Shown: positions 17,924 to 26,649 of the stretch, piece by piece
Layout: each line of letters opens with the position of its first letter
Position numbering within the stretch: the stretch's first letter is position 1
Position numbers and translations under genes: made by a program
Assembly: GCA_964520905.1 (NCBI GenBank)
Contig: CAZFQL010000018.1
Location: forward strand, 6,645 to 70,644
Direction: 5' to 3'
DNA from: JAGVIE01 sp964520905
Lineage (GTDB): Bacteria; Bacteroidota; Ignavibacteria; UBA10030; SZUA-254
Length of the DNA: 64,000 nucleotides
Notes under the pieces: generated by a model
Databases searched by the model: none
What the model was told of the DNA's origin: nothing
The model's input: the letters and a program-made list of their open reading frames with translations, nothing else

Positions 17924-18631
17924 TTATTCACCTTCACGTTTCATTTTTTGCTTCTTTCCTCCTTCAACAACAACAACAAATTCTCTCTTAATTTTAGTAT
18001 TCTCAAAGTGTCTGTATAATTCAGACGCAGTACCTCGGAATACTTCTTCATCAGGCATCGTGAGATTAAACGCAATACATATCCGCCGCTCATTCCCAAA
18101 TATATCTGCCATATCCCTCAACAGCGGTTCAAGACGATATGGCGTTTCCATTAAAATTATCGTTCGTTTTTGGAACCTCAAATCACGCAACTCTTTTTGG
18201 CGTATCTCACTTTTGGGAGATAGAAATCCATAAAAGAGAAATTCATTTATTGGGAATCCGGATATGACAACAGCCGGAACGATTGAAGATGCCCCCGGTA
18301 TCGGAATAACATCAATATTATTATCGATAGCCTGTTTTACAAGATTATGCCCGGGATCAGAAATGACAGGGGTTCCGGCATCGGAGATTAGTGCAACATT
18401 TTTACCCGTCCGAAGTAATTGGATAATTTGGGAGCTTGCTGCTTCTTCATTGTGTTCATTCAGCATCTCAATATTTTTATCGTGTATCCCATAATGTGCA
18501 AGCAAGCGGTTTCCTTCTCGATGCTCTTCGTAGGCAATTGTATCAACCTCGCTTAATATCCGCAACGCACGGTATGTTATATCATCCCAATTTCCTATCG
18601 GCGTTGCAACAAGATAAAGAGTTCCGCTCAT
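17924..18631 (-). CDS. rsmI: 16S rRNA 2'-O-methyltransferase RsmI
   Basis: 235 residues. The N-terminus 'GTLYLVATPIGNWDDITYRA', then 'EEHREGNRLLAHYGI' and 'LISDAGTPVISDPG', are diagnostic of RsmI, which methylates the ribose of C1402 in 16S rRNA using S-adenosylmethionine. The last 10-15 residues are unusually Lys-rich. The ATG lies two bases after the stop of the upstream permease gene, so translation is coupled within a dut-permease-rsmI operon. Confidence 0.95.
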   Translation of the reverse strand: MSGTLYLVATPIGNWDDITYRALRILSEVDTIAYEEHREGNRLLAHYGIHDKNIEMLNEHNEEAASSQIIQLLRTGKNVALISDAGTPVISDPGHNLVKQAIDNNIDVIPIPGASSIVPAVVISGFPINEFLFYGFLSPKSEIRQKELRDLRFQKRTIILMETPYRLEPLLRDMADIFGNERRICIAFNLTMPDEEVFRGTASELYRHFENTKIKREFVVVVEGGKKQKMKREGE

Positions 18632-18633
18632 AC

Positions 18634-19872
18634 CTATACATCTCGCGATATGGACACAGTTCTTTTACTATCTCGCAACAACTTAACGAACATGACGGCA
18701 ACTGCTGTAGCAGGAACCGCGATAAGAAGTCCGACAAACCCGAGAAAATGTCCAAAAATAAAAAGTGAAATAATTAGGAGTACGGGATGCAGACCGACTT
18801 TTTCACCTATAATTTTTGGAGCAAGTATCGTGTTCTCAAAAATCTTTTGAGAAAGATATAAAATGATAACGCCAATAATCTTGCCGGTCACCGGATCTCC
18901 GCTGAACATAGCGGCAATAACCGCCACGCACAGACTGATTACTAATCCAACATAAGGAATAAAATCAAGAAGACCCGTCATAATACCTATAACCAATGAA
19001 TACTTAACACCCAGAATCGACAGTACAATCGCCGACACTGAACCTTGAATAATGGCGACTATAATGGCACCGCGAAGATAATCGCTGAGTACTTCATCGA
19101 TTTTCCTGAAATACCCGACGATAGTTTCTCTGCGATTTTCCGGAAAGATTGCGTTAAAATTATTCAGCATAACCGGGAAATCTTTAAGCAAATAGAATGC
19201 TATAACAGGAATAATAATGATATTCAACAGTTGGGTAACAATTGCCGATATGTTCGAGATAAAATTGAATGCTCCTTCGAGCAACGATCTTAATATGATT
19301 TCGATCCTTCCGGGCAATTCTCTTTCGAGTGAGGCACGCAAAGATTCTACGGGAATTCCAAATTTGGACAGTGCGTCATATAGTGTTCCTTTTTGTATTT
19401 CATTAATTCCACTGTTAATGAAAATAGACGCATTATCTATCATTCCCCTAAATTGATAGATAACAACCGGCATGGCAAGGATGAAAAAGACGGTAATTAC
19501 CGTCATAGATATAAGAATAATTACTACGGAGGAAAGCCACCTCGGGATATTTTTCTGTTCGAGACGATTAACAAGCGGGTTGAGTATATAGGCGAATAAA
19601 AATGCGATAAGAAACGGTATTAGAACACCGATTAGTGAGATCAATAGCCAAATCGCAAATAAGGTTACACCTAACCAGATCAATCTCATTATATATACGT
19701 TTTGACGAAAAGGATAGAGCAAAAAAAAGAATGCGCCAAAAACAACAAATGGGGAAAGCATAGGTAGAATAATATATATCAGAAGTAAGAAAAGAACTAC
19801 TCCCATGATGATCGCAATTAACTCGCCGGATTTACCTGAAGTCAAACCATTTTCTTTTTCGGGATACATCAT
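18634..19872 (-). CDS. AI-2E-family transporter
   Basis: 412 residues with about eight membrane segments in the pattern of AI-2E (PerM/YdiK) permeases: paired N-terminal helices, a long soluble stretch at about 155-215, and a conserved C-terminal block with 'GLLDFIPYVGLVISL' and 'NTILAPKIIGEKVGLHPV'. Family members are secondary transporters, some linked to AI-2 or Na+/H+ exchange; the substrate is not predictable. It starts six bases after the dut stop and runs into rsmI. Confidence 0.9.
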   Translation of the reverse strand: MMYPEKENGLTSGKSGELIAIIMGVVLFLLLIYIILPMLSPFVVFGAFFFLLYPFRQNVYIMRLIWLGVTLFAIWLLISLIGVLIPFLIAFLFAYILNPLVNRLEQKNIPRWLSSVVIILISMTVITVFFILAMPVVIYQFRGMIDNASIFINSGINEIQKGTLYDALSKFGIPVESLRASLERELPGRIEIILRSLLEGAFNFISNISAIVTQLLNIIIIPVIAFYLLKDFPVMLNNFNAIFPENRRETIVGYFRKIDEVLSDYLRGAIIVAIIQGSVSAIVLSILGVKYSLVIGIMTGLLDFIPYVGLVISLCVAVIAAMFSGDPVTGKIIGVIILYLSQKIFENTILAPKIIGEKVGLHPVLLIISLFIFGHFLGFVGLLIAVPATAVAVMFVKLLRDSKRTVSISRDV

Positions 19873-19878
19873 TCACCA

Positions 19879-20340
19879 TTATTTTCCGGTATGCCCGAAT
19901 CCGCCTGCACCCCGCAGGGTTTCATCCAGTGTGGGAACTTCCTCCCATTCTGCCTGAATCACAGGAGCGATCACAAGTTGTGCAATGCGGTCACCGCGTT
20001 TGATAACAAAATTATCTTTTCCGAAATTCGTCAGTATTACTTTTACCTCGCCACGATAATCCGCATCGATAGTCCCAGGTGTGTTAAGAACGCTGATTCC
20101 ATATTTTATCGCTAATCCGCTTCTAGGCCGAACTTGCGCTTCATACCCATTAGGGACTTCAATATAAAAACCTGTAGGGATTAACATTGTTTGATTCGGA
20201 GATATAATTACCTCCTCTTCAACAGCGGCACGGATATCCATTCCCGATGAGCCATCCGTTGCATACGCAGGCAAAGGAATATCATTTGTATTGCGATTAA
20301 CCGGAGCTATGCGAATTTTAATTATCGATCTTGGATTCAT
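19879..20340 (-). CDS. dut: dUTP diphosphatase
   Basis: 153 residues, standard for the trimeric enzyme. All five motifs are present: 'GSSGMDIRA', 'PRSGLAIK', 'GTIDADYRGEV', 'GDRIAQLVI' and the C-terminal 'RGAGGFGHTGK' that closes over the active site. It hydrolyses dUTP to dUMP, keeping uracil out of DNA and feeding dTMP synthesis. First gene of the dut-permease-rsmI operon; its promoter lies in the 222-base gap shared with the divergent gene at 20563. Confidence 0.96.
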   Translation of the reverse strand: MNPRSIIKIRIAPVNRNTNDIPLPAYATDGSSGMDIRAAVEEEVIISPNQTMLIPTGFYIEVPNGYEAQVRPRSGLAIKYGISVLNTPGTIDADYRGEVKVILTNFGKDNFVIKRGDRIAQLVIAPVIQAEWEEVPTLDETLRGAGGFGHTGK

Positions 20341-20562
20341 AATTATTTAGTGTCTGAATTCTTGAATATATTCTGCCTAAATATAAAGAATTTTCGGCTG
20401 AAATCAAGCCATTGATTATTGATTAAGAGAGATGTATATTCAAGGCATATTTCTGGTGTTCTTATCCGGCACAAGCTACGACGAATATGAGAATAATGCC
20501 AATATGGTTTGATAATTAATAATATTCACGACAAACACACATCATAAATTCAGGAGTATATT

Positions 20563-20958
20563 ATGTTCATAACATTGCTGATAGTAAACTTCCTCGTCGC
20601 ATTTCTCGTTTGCTTTATCATTGCTACTATCTTCCGAAATCCTATTTCAAAAATTCTTCAACGATTGATATCGGAGGAAATATATAACGCGTGGAGTAAA
20701 TATATAATGTTTGCTATTTATGTTGTCGGTATTTCCGGCGGCGTCAGAATATGGGATTTGGAGAAGTATATCACACCCCAGACCGAAAGCGGAAAAGTTC
20801 TTCTTCTTACTCAAGAGCGATGGATTCTCGAATTGTACCGGACTATTATCGGAACACTTCAGAGCGTTGCATGGATGCTTCTACTCTTTTTCATTTTCGC
20901 TTTGATCGCCTATGTAATAGTTAAGGGCCTTGAATTAAGAAAACAGAGCAAGGCTTAA
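20563..20958 (+). CDS. Small membrane protein of unknown function
   Basis: 131 residues with membrane segments at about 3-24, 47-63 and 100-122, and a basic tail. No family recognised. Strong AGGAG six bases before the ATG, and a perfect terminator right behind it, so it is a well-delimited single gene. Confidence 0.65.
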   Translation: MFITLLIVNFLVAFLVCFIIATIFRNPISKILQRLISEEIYNAWSKYIMFAIYVVGISGGVRIWDLEKYITPQTESGKVLLLTQERWILELYRTIIGTLQSVAWMLLLFFIFALIAYVIVKGLELRKQSKA

Positions 20959-20961
20959 ATT

Positions 20962-20992
20962 AAAAAAGCCGATCATTGATCGGCTTTTCTAT
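20962..20992 (+). terminator. Terminator (bidirectional) after the small membrane protein
   Basis: Near-perfect 12-bp palindrome AAAAGCCGATCA / TGATCGGCTTTT. A-rich on the left and T-rich on the right, so it can end both this gene and the convergent vitamin-transport gene at 21006. Confidence 0.85.
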
Positions 20993-21005
20993 ATAATCTA
21001 TTCCA

Positions 21006-21524
21006 TTAGATAACTTGTTTTTGCGGTCTTAATGATGGAACCACCTTTTTAGCTAATTCATAAGCGCCAAACATCGCGCCAACGAAAATAGCATCACCGA
21101 CAAGTGTATTTCTGAAGAAAGGTATTGCCGCGACATAACATTGGATCAGCCCCGAAGTATTATGTGGGTACAGCGATAGCGAAGACACCCAAACACCGAA
21201 GTTAGTCACAACAAAAAATAAAACAGAGCCGCTTACTGTCGCCATTATTGTTTTCCCGATGGTATGATTATTCCTTAACCATAAACCTATAAACCCTATC
21301 GCAATGAAGCTTGAATACACCCATATCATCTCTGAATGAATGCCTATAAAGAAATCGCTTATAAACATCGCCGCCAGCGGGACAATGAATGTATGTTTTT
21401 TGTCCAGATATACACCGCCGAATAATGCAAGTGCTGTAATCGGGGCTACATTCGGCGGATGCGGAAGCAACCGGGCAAATACCGCTAACAAAATTAAAGT
21501 GAATGTAAACAAATATTTAGCCAT
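21006..21524 (-). CDS. DUF6580-like membrane protein, candidate cobalamin transport component
   Basis: 172 residues from the ATG at 21524, which has AAGGAAGG upstream; the frame stays open to 21596 but the longer start would overlap btuB and lacks a site. About five membrane segments; the N-terminal 'FARLLPHPPNVAPITALALFGG' region resembles DUF6580 proteins, thought to be related to ECF-type vitamin-binding S components. It follows the riboswitch-controlled BtuB-like receptor by 58 bases, so a role in moving cobalamin across the inner membrane is a reasonable inference, not shown. Confidence 0.75.
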   Translation of the reverse strand: MAKYLFTFTLILLAVFARLLPHPPNVAPITALALFGGVYLDKKHTFIVPLAAMFISDFFIGIHSEMIWVYSSFIAIGFIGLWLRNNHTIGKTIMATVSGSVLFFVVTNFGVWVSSLSLYPHNTSGLIQCYVAAIPFFRNTLVGDAIFVGAMFGAYELAKKVVPSLRPQKQVI

Positions 21525-21582
21525 AATTTTCCTTCCTTCTTGAATTTGAATTGATGTATTATACTTATTTATTCTTTCCTTT

Positions 21583-23520
21583 TCAACTATTCCCATATTC
21601 TATTCCAATGGTTATACGGTAATTGCGCCCTGGAATCGGGTAATCTTTGATGACTTGATAATCTTTATTAAAAATATTATTCGCTTCTCCCTTCAGCAAG
21701 AATGTCATTCTTCCGAATACCGGCCGTAATACGATATTAGCATTAACAAGATTATATGACGGTAATGATGCCTCATTATCCATTCGTGTGAACCTTTTTC
21801 CAATCGAAGAGAAATTTAGATTAAACGTAAGCGCACTGTACGATACGGATACCAGGAGATTGAATACTTCTTTAGGAACTGAAATCAATTGCTTATTGTA
21901 AGTTGAATCGGTTGCATAATCACGGTTTTTCTTCTTTGCATCAGTGAATGAGTAATTAATTCCAAATGCAAGCATATCGTCGAGAAATTGTCCGTCATAT
22001 CTGAGTTCGATTCCGTTAGATATAGCTTTACCGATGTTTTCAGGAATGTATGTTGTTTGATTTAATATAATACGATCGGTTGTGTTTAAATGGAAATAGG
22101 TTAACTCAGCTCGATGGTTACCACATAATGATGCTTGTGACAGAAACCCGGCATCAAAACTCGTGGAATGCTCCGGTTTTAAATCCGGATTACTGAAGCC
22201 ACGATAATATAAATCGTTGAATGAAGGCATCCGATAATTTTGACCGAAGCTCGATCGAAAGCGAAGATCACCGGTTTCAGTAATACGTACGTTCAATCCA
22301 GCTTTAGGAGTAACCGCAAATCCGATATCTGAAAAACGATCATAACGGATTGTTTGATAAAACGATATTTTATTGAATATCGTTCGATTGAATGAGAAAT
22401 TCGACTCACTCGACAGATATAGTGAACTCTGTGCTCTTCTGATTTTATTGTCGAAGTCGTTGCTCCACAATCTACCGTTACTCAATTCCCCTCCAATAAT
22501 AAACCGCTGGGTATTACTCATTTTTATTGTCACCTGCGGATTTAGGTTTAAGAATATATTTTTGTAGTGCGAATTTATCGGATAATCCGGATTTGTGTCG
22601 CTATACTTCATCATCTCATAATGCATCCCCGACAAAACGGAAATCTGTATATCTTCGAAATGCTTGTCTAAATAATTGACGGATATATTTACATCTTCAT
22701 CGCCTTGACGTGCGGAGGAATTCAGAAACGCCGTTGATCCCGGTACGCCGAAGTTGGCTTTCAAATATTTAACTGAAAGATTAATCGAGGATTGCTCATC
22801 GGGTATAAGATTAGCATGAGTATAAAATTGCCGCGATAAGATGTCGGAATTCTGCCTCCTCATTATCGTGTCGGTATTTGAATCTCGCCTAAAATGGTAC
22901 TCATAATCGTCCTTACTTTTTTCGTATGCATATCCTGCAATCATACCGAATAAATTTGTTTTTCCACCTCCTTCTATCAAATATTTTTGATAACCGAAAG
23001 ACCCCGCTGTGGCTTCGGTGCGCGACTGGATCGTTTTGCTTGCCTGGCGTGTGATGATATTCATTACGCCACCGAGCGCATCCGCTCCGTATAGCGCCGA
23101 GTTTCCTCCGTGCACTATCTCGATTTGCTGAACGTCGTTTAGTGGCAATAGATTAAGGTAAGCGAGTCCGTTTTGCAATGAATTGAAACGATTACCGTTT
23201 ACAAGAACAAGAAGATGTTGTGAAGAACTTCCACGTATTGAGGCAGTTTTAAGAAGTGCATTGCCGCCATTATCGTTCAGAAAGATACTTCCTGAATATT
23301 TTAATACATCTGCGACAGTGCTACCATTCATATTGGAGATTGTTTGGCAGTCAAGAATATCTACCTGTGATGGAGCGTCATTGGGAGAAATCGTGCTTCG
23401 AGTAGCAGTAACAATAACTTCACGTTGGGGATATATCGTATTGGAATCCGGCAGTGATTCCTGACTGTAGGATAAATTAATTGAAAAAATAATACATGTG
23501 AGTAAAGAAAAACGTTTCAT
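21583..23520 (-). CDS. btuB: TonB-dependent cobalamin receptor, BtuB-like
   Basis: 645 residues from the ATG at 23520, which starts a signal peptide ('MKRFSLLTCIIFSINLSYSQ') after AGAGGAAAGGG; the frame extends into the leader RNA but that part is not coding. Plug domain about residues 35-150, including the TonB-box-like 'REVIVTATR' and 'LLVLVNGNRFNS'. The rest is a 22-strand-type barrel ending in a C-terminal 'NYRITIGIEYGNS'. The cobalamin riboswitch directly upstream supports B12 as the substrate. It imports B12 across the outer membrane with TonB energy. Confidence 0.9.
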   Translation of the reverse strand: MKRFSLLTCIIFSINLSYSQESLPDSNTIYPQREVIVTATRSTISPNDAPSQVDILDCQTISNMNGSTVADVLKYSGSIFLNDNGGNALLKTASIRGSSSQHLLVLVNGNRFNSLQNGLAYLNLLPLNDVQQIEIVHGGNSALYGADALGGVMNIITRQASKTIQSRTEATAGSFGYQKYLIEGGGKTNLFGMIAGYAYEKSKDDYEYHFRRDSNTDTIMRRQNSDILSRQFYTHANLIPDEQSSINLSVKYLKANFGVPGSTAFLNSSARQGDEDVNISVNYLDKHFEDIQISVLSGMHYEMMKYSDTNPDYPINSHYKNIFLNLNPQVTIKMSNTQRFIIGGELSNGRLWSNDFDNKIRRAQSSLYLSSESNFSFNRTIFNKISFYQTIRYDRFSDIGFAVTPKAGLNVRITETGDLRFRSSFGQNYRMPSFNDLYYRGFSNPDLKPEHSTSFDAGFLSQASLCGNHRAELTYFHLNTTDRIILNQTTYIPENIGKAISNGIELRYDGQFLDDMLAFGINYSFTDAKKKNRDYATDSTYNKQLISVPKEVFNLLVSVSYSALTFNLNFSSIGKRFTRMDNEASLPSYNLVNANIVLRPVFGRMTFLLKGEANNIFNKDYQVIKDYPIPGRNYRITIGIEYGNS

Positions 23521-23560
23521 AAGGTACCCTTTCCTCTGATGAAAATGATTTATGATAATA

Positions 23561-23596
23561 AAAACCCCAACCTTCATTTCTGAAAGTTGGGGTTGA
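23561..23596 (-). terminator. Attenuator terminator of the cobalamin riboswitch
   Basis: AACCCCAAC (23563-23571) pairs with GTTGGGGTT (23586-23594), extended by TTCA/TGAA next to the loop. On the minus strand it is followed by TTTTTATTAT. The upstream segment 23614-23631 (AACCTTC ... GAAGGTT) can pair internally or compete for the GAAGGTT in the terminator, a plausible antiterminator. Confidence 0.8.
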
Positions 23597-23643
23597 TAAC
23601 GAAAATCATCCACAACCTTCCCTCGAAGGTTTACTGAGGTCAA

Positions 23644-23858
23644 GATGCCGGTCGGTCTCCTGGCTTTCCCGATCTCCTGCCGGTCTTCCCATCCCGCCTT
23701 TTGGCGGAACAGTGACGCTTTTTGACTGGAGATACTATCTCATCATCCGATGAAATCGGGATTACAGTTGCGGGGCAGCCTCCGAATTTCCCAATAAAAT
23801 GGAATCACGGAATTCCCTGTCTCGGTTCTTAATGTAGAAGAACCGCGACACCGACATC
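23644..23858 (-). promoter_or_regulatory. Cobalamin riboswitch
   Basis: The minus strand contains the B12 box (GCCAGGAGACCGACCGGC, 23646-23663) and the conserved core GGCTGCCCCGCAACTGTAA (about 23763-23781). The first and last segments, GATGTCGGT (23858-23850) and ACCGGCATC (23652-23644), form the closing stem with one G-U pair. This is a class-I-type cobalamin aptamer; with B12 bound, the terminator at 23561-23596 should form and switch off btuB and the gene after it. Confidence 0.95.
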
Positions 23859-23913
23859 AATTATTTAAAAGAACAAGAACTTGAAAGAAATATAAAGATT
23901 ATTATCCATGAAG

Positions 23914-24549
23914 TCAAGAATAGCTTTCTTCACTGATCGACACCATGGACACATTATTATGCAACCAATATTTCATTGATTGTACAAACTGCCTTAACAT
24001 CACCTGATTAGGCTGAATGGTTTTCGGAAAATCAACATAAAGTGACTTCCTGAAACCGGCACTAAGTTCTAGCTGTACTCCCTTTTGTTGCGCTCGATTT
24101 ATAATATTCCTTTCATCTACACCTTTTCTATTCTTCTGTGCCAGTCGTACAGGATAACCCTTCTTATCTAAATACTGCAAAAGACTGTTACTAAGATAAA
24201 CATTCCCTCCGCCTATTTCAATAAAACTTTCTTCACCATCGCATCCATGAAACGCAATCGCAAATACTGCATCCTCAGCCATCTTTCGACACAAAGGTTC
24301 ATCATAATAAATACTCGAAACATGCAACATACGATAACAATTTATTTTTCTCATACCATTAAAAATGAAATAATCATATTTGTCTTGGGCTATTGCGAGG
24401 ACTAGTTTTCCTGTACATGGCTCGATGCATCCGCCATGCGGTGCAAATAGTTTTACATGGGAATTACGACTTTTATCGATTTGAAAAGTGTAGTTTCCAT
24501 GAGATGGAACCTGTTCCAGCAGATCAATCATGCTTCGAAATGTGTTCAT
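23914..24549 (-). CDS. Poly-gamma-glutamate hydrolase (PF05908/PghP-like)
   Basis: 211 residues from the ATG at 24549; a TTG at 24600 overlapping the previous gene is the alternative, 17 residues longer. 'APHGGCIEP' and 'AFHGCDGEE' carry the zinc ligands: His38, Glu43 and His101, the same spacing as His-x4-Glu...His in the phage PGA hydrolase. 'GVQLELS.GFRKSLY' near the end is also conserved. The enzyme cuts gamma-linked polyglutamate. No signal peptide is obvious, so it may act inside the cell or as a lysis-type product. Last gene of the PGA operon; it partly overlaps or closely follows the barrel gene. Confidence 0.85.
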   Translation of the reverse strand: MNTFRSMIDLLEQVPSHGNYTFQIDKSRNSHVKLFAPHGGCIEPCTGKLVLAIAQDKYDYFIFNGMRKINCYRMLHVSSIYYDEPLCRKMAEDAVFAIAFHGCDGEESFIEIGGGNVYLSNSLLQYLDKKGYPVRLAQKNRKGVDERNIINRAQQKGVQLELSAGFRKSLYVDFPKTIQPNQVMLRQFVQSMKYWLHNNVSMVSISEESYS

Positions 24550-24577
24550 AACCTTTTCACAAGGATGGTCTTGAATT

Positions 24578-25708
24578 TCAAAACGTCGCCCTTGCACCAA
24601 CTCCCACTTGATGTGTCTGGTAACTGCCAGCGTCGCTCGTCTCTGCTAAATTAGTTTTGTTCTGCTCCCAGAAATATTGAAGGAAAATATCGAAATTCGT
24701 GAAAAATTGAAATGTGAGTTCAGTGTTAATTCTATAGAAATTATCTTTCCTGCCATAGTGATATTTATCCCCATACGATATTTTAGCTCCATTTGCATCA
24801 ATAGTATCAACAGGTATTTTACCCGACAGATAATTTTGATTTTCATAAACAAGATTATTCTTCCATCTAAGTGGAATTCCTATGAGTGGCTTCATGGAAA
24901 TATTCAATCCAAAACTGAATTTATTAGATCGGTAAGAGATATCTGCAATTGTACTGTCGGGATTTACTCTACCGCTCGCCCACGAGATAGCATAACCATA
25001 GGCGCCACTAAACTTTATCACTTTGTTGACTTGTATGTCCGCATCGAACTTTAAATTATGTGTGCTGTTATTTCGCTCATTAAACTCTCGGTTATACGAA
25101 GTATATTCGTACTCATATCCAATTTCTCCAGAAATCCGTTTGTTAAAATTTCTCCCGATGTCTATAGAGTACGATTTCTTACTCAAATAGGCTTCAACAT
25201 ACCGTGAAAATAAATGGTAAGGATTTCTTTCCGGTTTTTGGTGATACCAATAATTACGAAGATAATACCTTGGAAGACTGCTGAATCCAAGAGTTAAGTA
25301 GTTTTTCTTCATCAACACCTGTTTCACTTCCAATTGTGCTGAAGTATAATTTCTTATATGATTAGCATTGTTGAAAGATTGATTCAATCGCAGATTAATA
25401 GTTGTTGGAGCATTATCGATGATTCGGAATGTCGTTACTAATCTTAGTCTAGCTGTTGTAATATTGTCACTTGTTCGATTAATCGAGAATTTTTTTAAAT
25501 TACTACTTGCATACTTGACGGAATCAAACTTGGCTATATCACGGTCAGAATAATCCAATATATTATCATTGTAACTATTGGAAAGCTCGATTCGCCCGTG
25601 AATTGTAAAGGAATTACTTTTTTTCGAGTTTTTTACTTGTCCAGCCATTGAAGTTCCAACCAAAATGACCGTAATCGCAGATGCGATTAAACGATGATTA
25701 GCCTTCAT
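24578..25708 (-). CDS. Outer-membrane beta-barrel protein of the PGA operon
   Basis: 376 residues from the ATG at 25708 (the preceding in-frame TTG is less likely). A signal peptide ('ASAITVILVGTSMAGQ') is followed by alternating hydrophobic/polar strands throughout, and the chain ends in 'HQVGVGARATF' with the terminal Phe that marks proteins recognised by the BAM complex. No named family recognised. Its start overlaps the end of the upstream gene by 11 bases, tying it to the PGA operon. A channel or docking site for the polymer in the outer membrane is an inference. Confidence 0.75.
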   Translation of the reverse strand: MKANHRLIASAITVILVGTSMAGQVKNSKKSNSFTIHGRIELSNSYNDNILDYSDRDIAKFDSVKYASSNLKKFSINRTSDNITTARLRLVTTFRIIDNAPTTINLRLNQSFNNANHIRNYTSAQLEVKQVLMKKNYLTLGFSSLPRYYLRNYWYHQKPERNPYHLFSRYVEAYLSKKSYSIDIGRNFNKRISGEIGYEYEYTSYNREFNERNNSTHNLKFDADIQVNKVIKFSGAYGYAISWASGRVNPDSTIADISYRSNKFSFGLNISMKPLIGIPLRWKNNLVYENQNYLSGKIPVDTIDANGAKISYGDKYHYGRKDNFYRINTELTFQFFTNFDIFLQYFWEQNKTNLAETSDAGSYQTHQVGVGARATF

Positions 25709-26615
25709 TGTCAATATCTTTCTTCGGTATTGAAAATTTTAATGCAATTGAATGAGCAGATGTTTCTTCCAAAATAAACTTGTAGGTATGCTCACCCCCA
25801 GGAATATCGAGATATATTTTATCAACTTTTCCGGGAACAACATCTTTCAATTCTTGATAAATGATTCCAAGTGATTTTGTCGTGGAAAGCGATTTTTTCA
25901 ATACCATTTTCTCACCTTCCTTAATAGATAGTGCATAGGTATGCTCGCCTTTCATCGCAGCGTCATAACTAAGTCGTGCTGTGATCAGCAAACGCGTCGG
26001 ACCAACAACCCGTAATTGGACATTTCTATCTTTTGAGCTGACATAATAAGTTATTAACTTCTCCTTTACCACCGCTGTAACAACGCGATCATAGCTAAGG
26101 GGTTCTAATGTGATACCTCTCTTCCTACTTCCTTTCTTATCAGAAGCGACATAAAATTTTAACACTGCCTCATCAAGATTTGTATTCTCGAGAAAGCACT
26201 CATAGGTATGTGTTCCTTCAGGAACTTCCAGTGTAAATTTTCTGCTTTTCCCAGGTACAAGATTTATATTTTTATAGGTTGCTTCCGATTTCTCTGTCGA
26301 AGTAGAATAAAGCTTTACTACATCACCACCTTCGGTTATTTTAACAGAATATTTTTCGGTCGCTGAATGCTTTTGCGGAAGACTAAGTCTTGTCAATACT
26401 TCCAACTTTGCAGGTCCATCGACGTTAATCTTTAGTGTATTTGTTTTAGTTAATAGATAATAACTCTTCTCATTCCCATTTACCACAACATTAACAACCG
26501 TTCCTTTTACTGGTAAGATTGGGACATATTTACTTGCTAATACTGTACTTGACGAGACAAATAATAAAGAAATTAATATTAACAGTAAGCTAATATATCT
26601 TGGTTGTAAAATCAT
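25698..26615 (-). CDS. Exported protein with two tandem repeats, PGA operon
   Basis: 305 residues. Signal peptide about 1-28, then two related domains of about 125 residues: residues 36-160 and 178-300. Both have the sequence plan 'V..VV....YY......L.....GP..L.....L', a 'HTYE/HTYK' near the end ('EGTHTYECFLE' and 'GGEHTYKFILE') and a final 'LKF' strand. Clear internal duplication. Beta-rich, without catalytic motifs. No family recognised. Between pgsW and the barrel gene, it is a good candidate for a periplasmic polymer-binding or bridging protein; that role is inferred from position. Confidence 0.75.
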   Translation of the reverse strand: MILQPRYISLLLILISLLFVSSSTVLASKYVPILPVKGTVVNVVVNGNEKSYYLLTKTNTLKINVDGPAKLEVLTRLSLPQKHSATEKYSVKITEGGDVVKLYSTSTEKSEATYKNINLVPGKSRKFTLEVPEGTHTYECFLENTNLDEAVLKFYVASDKKGSRKRGITLEPLSYDRVVTAVVKEKLITYYVSSKDRNVQLRVVGPTRLLITARLSYDAAMKGEHTYALSIKEGEKMVLKKSLSTTKSLGIIYQELKDVVPGKVDKIYLDIPGGEHTYKFILEETSAHSIALKFSIPKKDIDNEG

Positions 26616-26649
26616 ATAGTTAATCTCTCGAGATTCTTGATAAATTATT

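Noticed and set aside
23521..23643. Longer start for btuB
   Set aside because: The extension runs through the riboswitch terminator and lacks a signal sequence; the ATG at 23520 has both a good ribosome site and a signal peptide.
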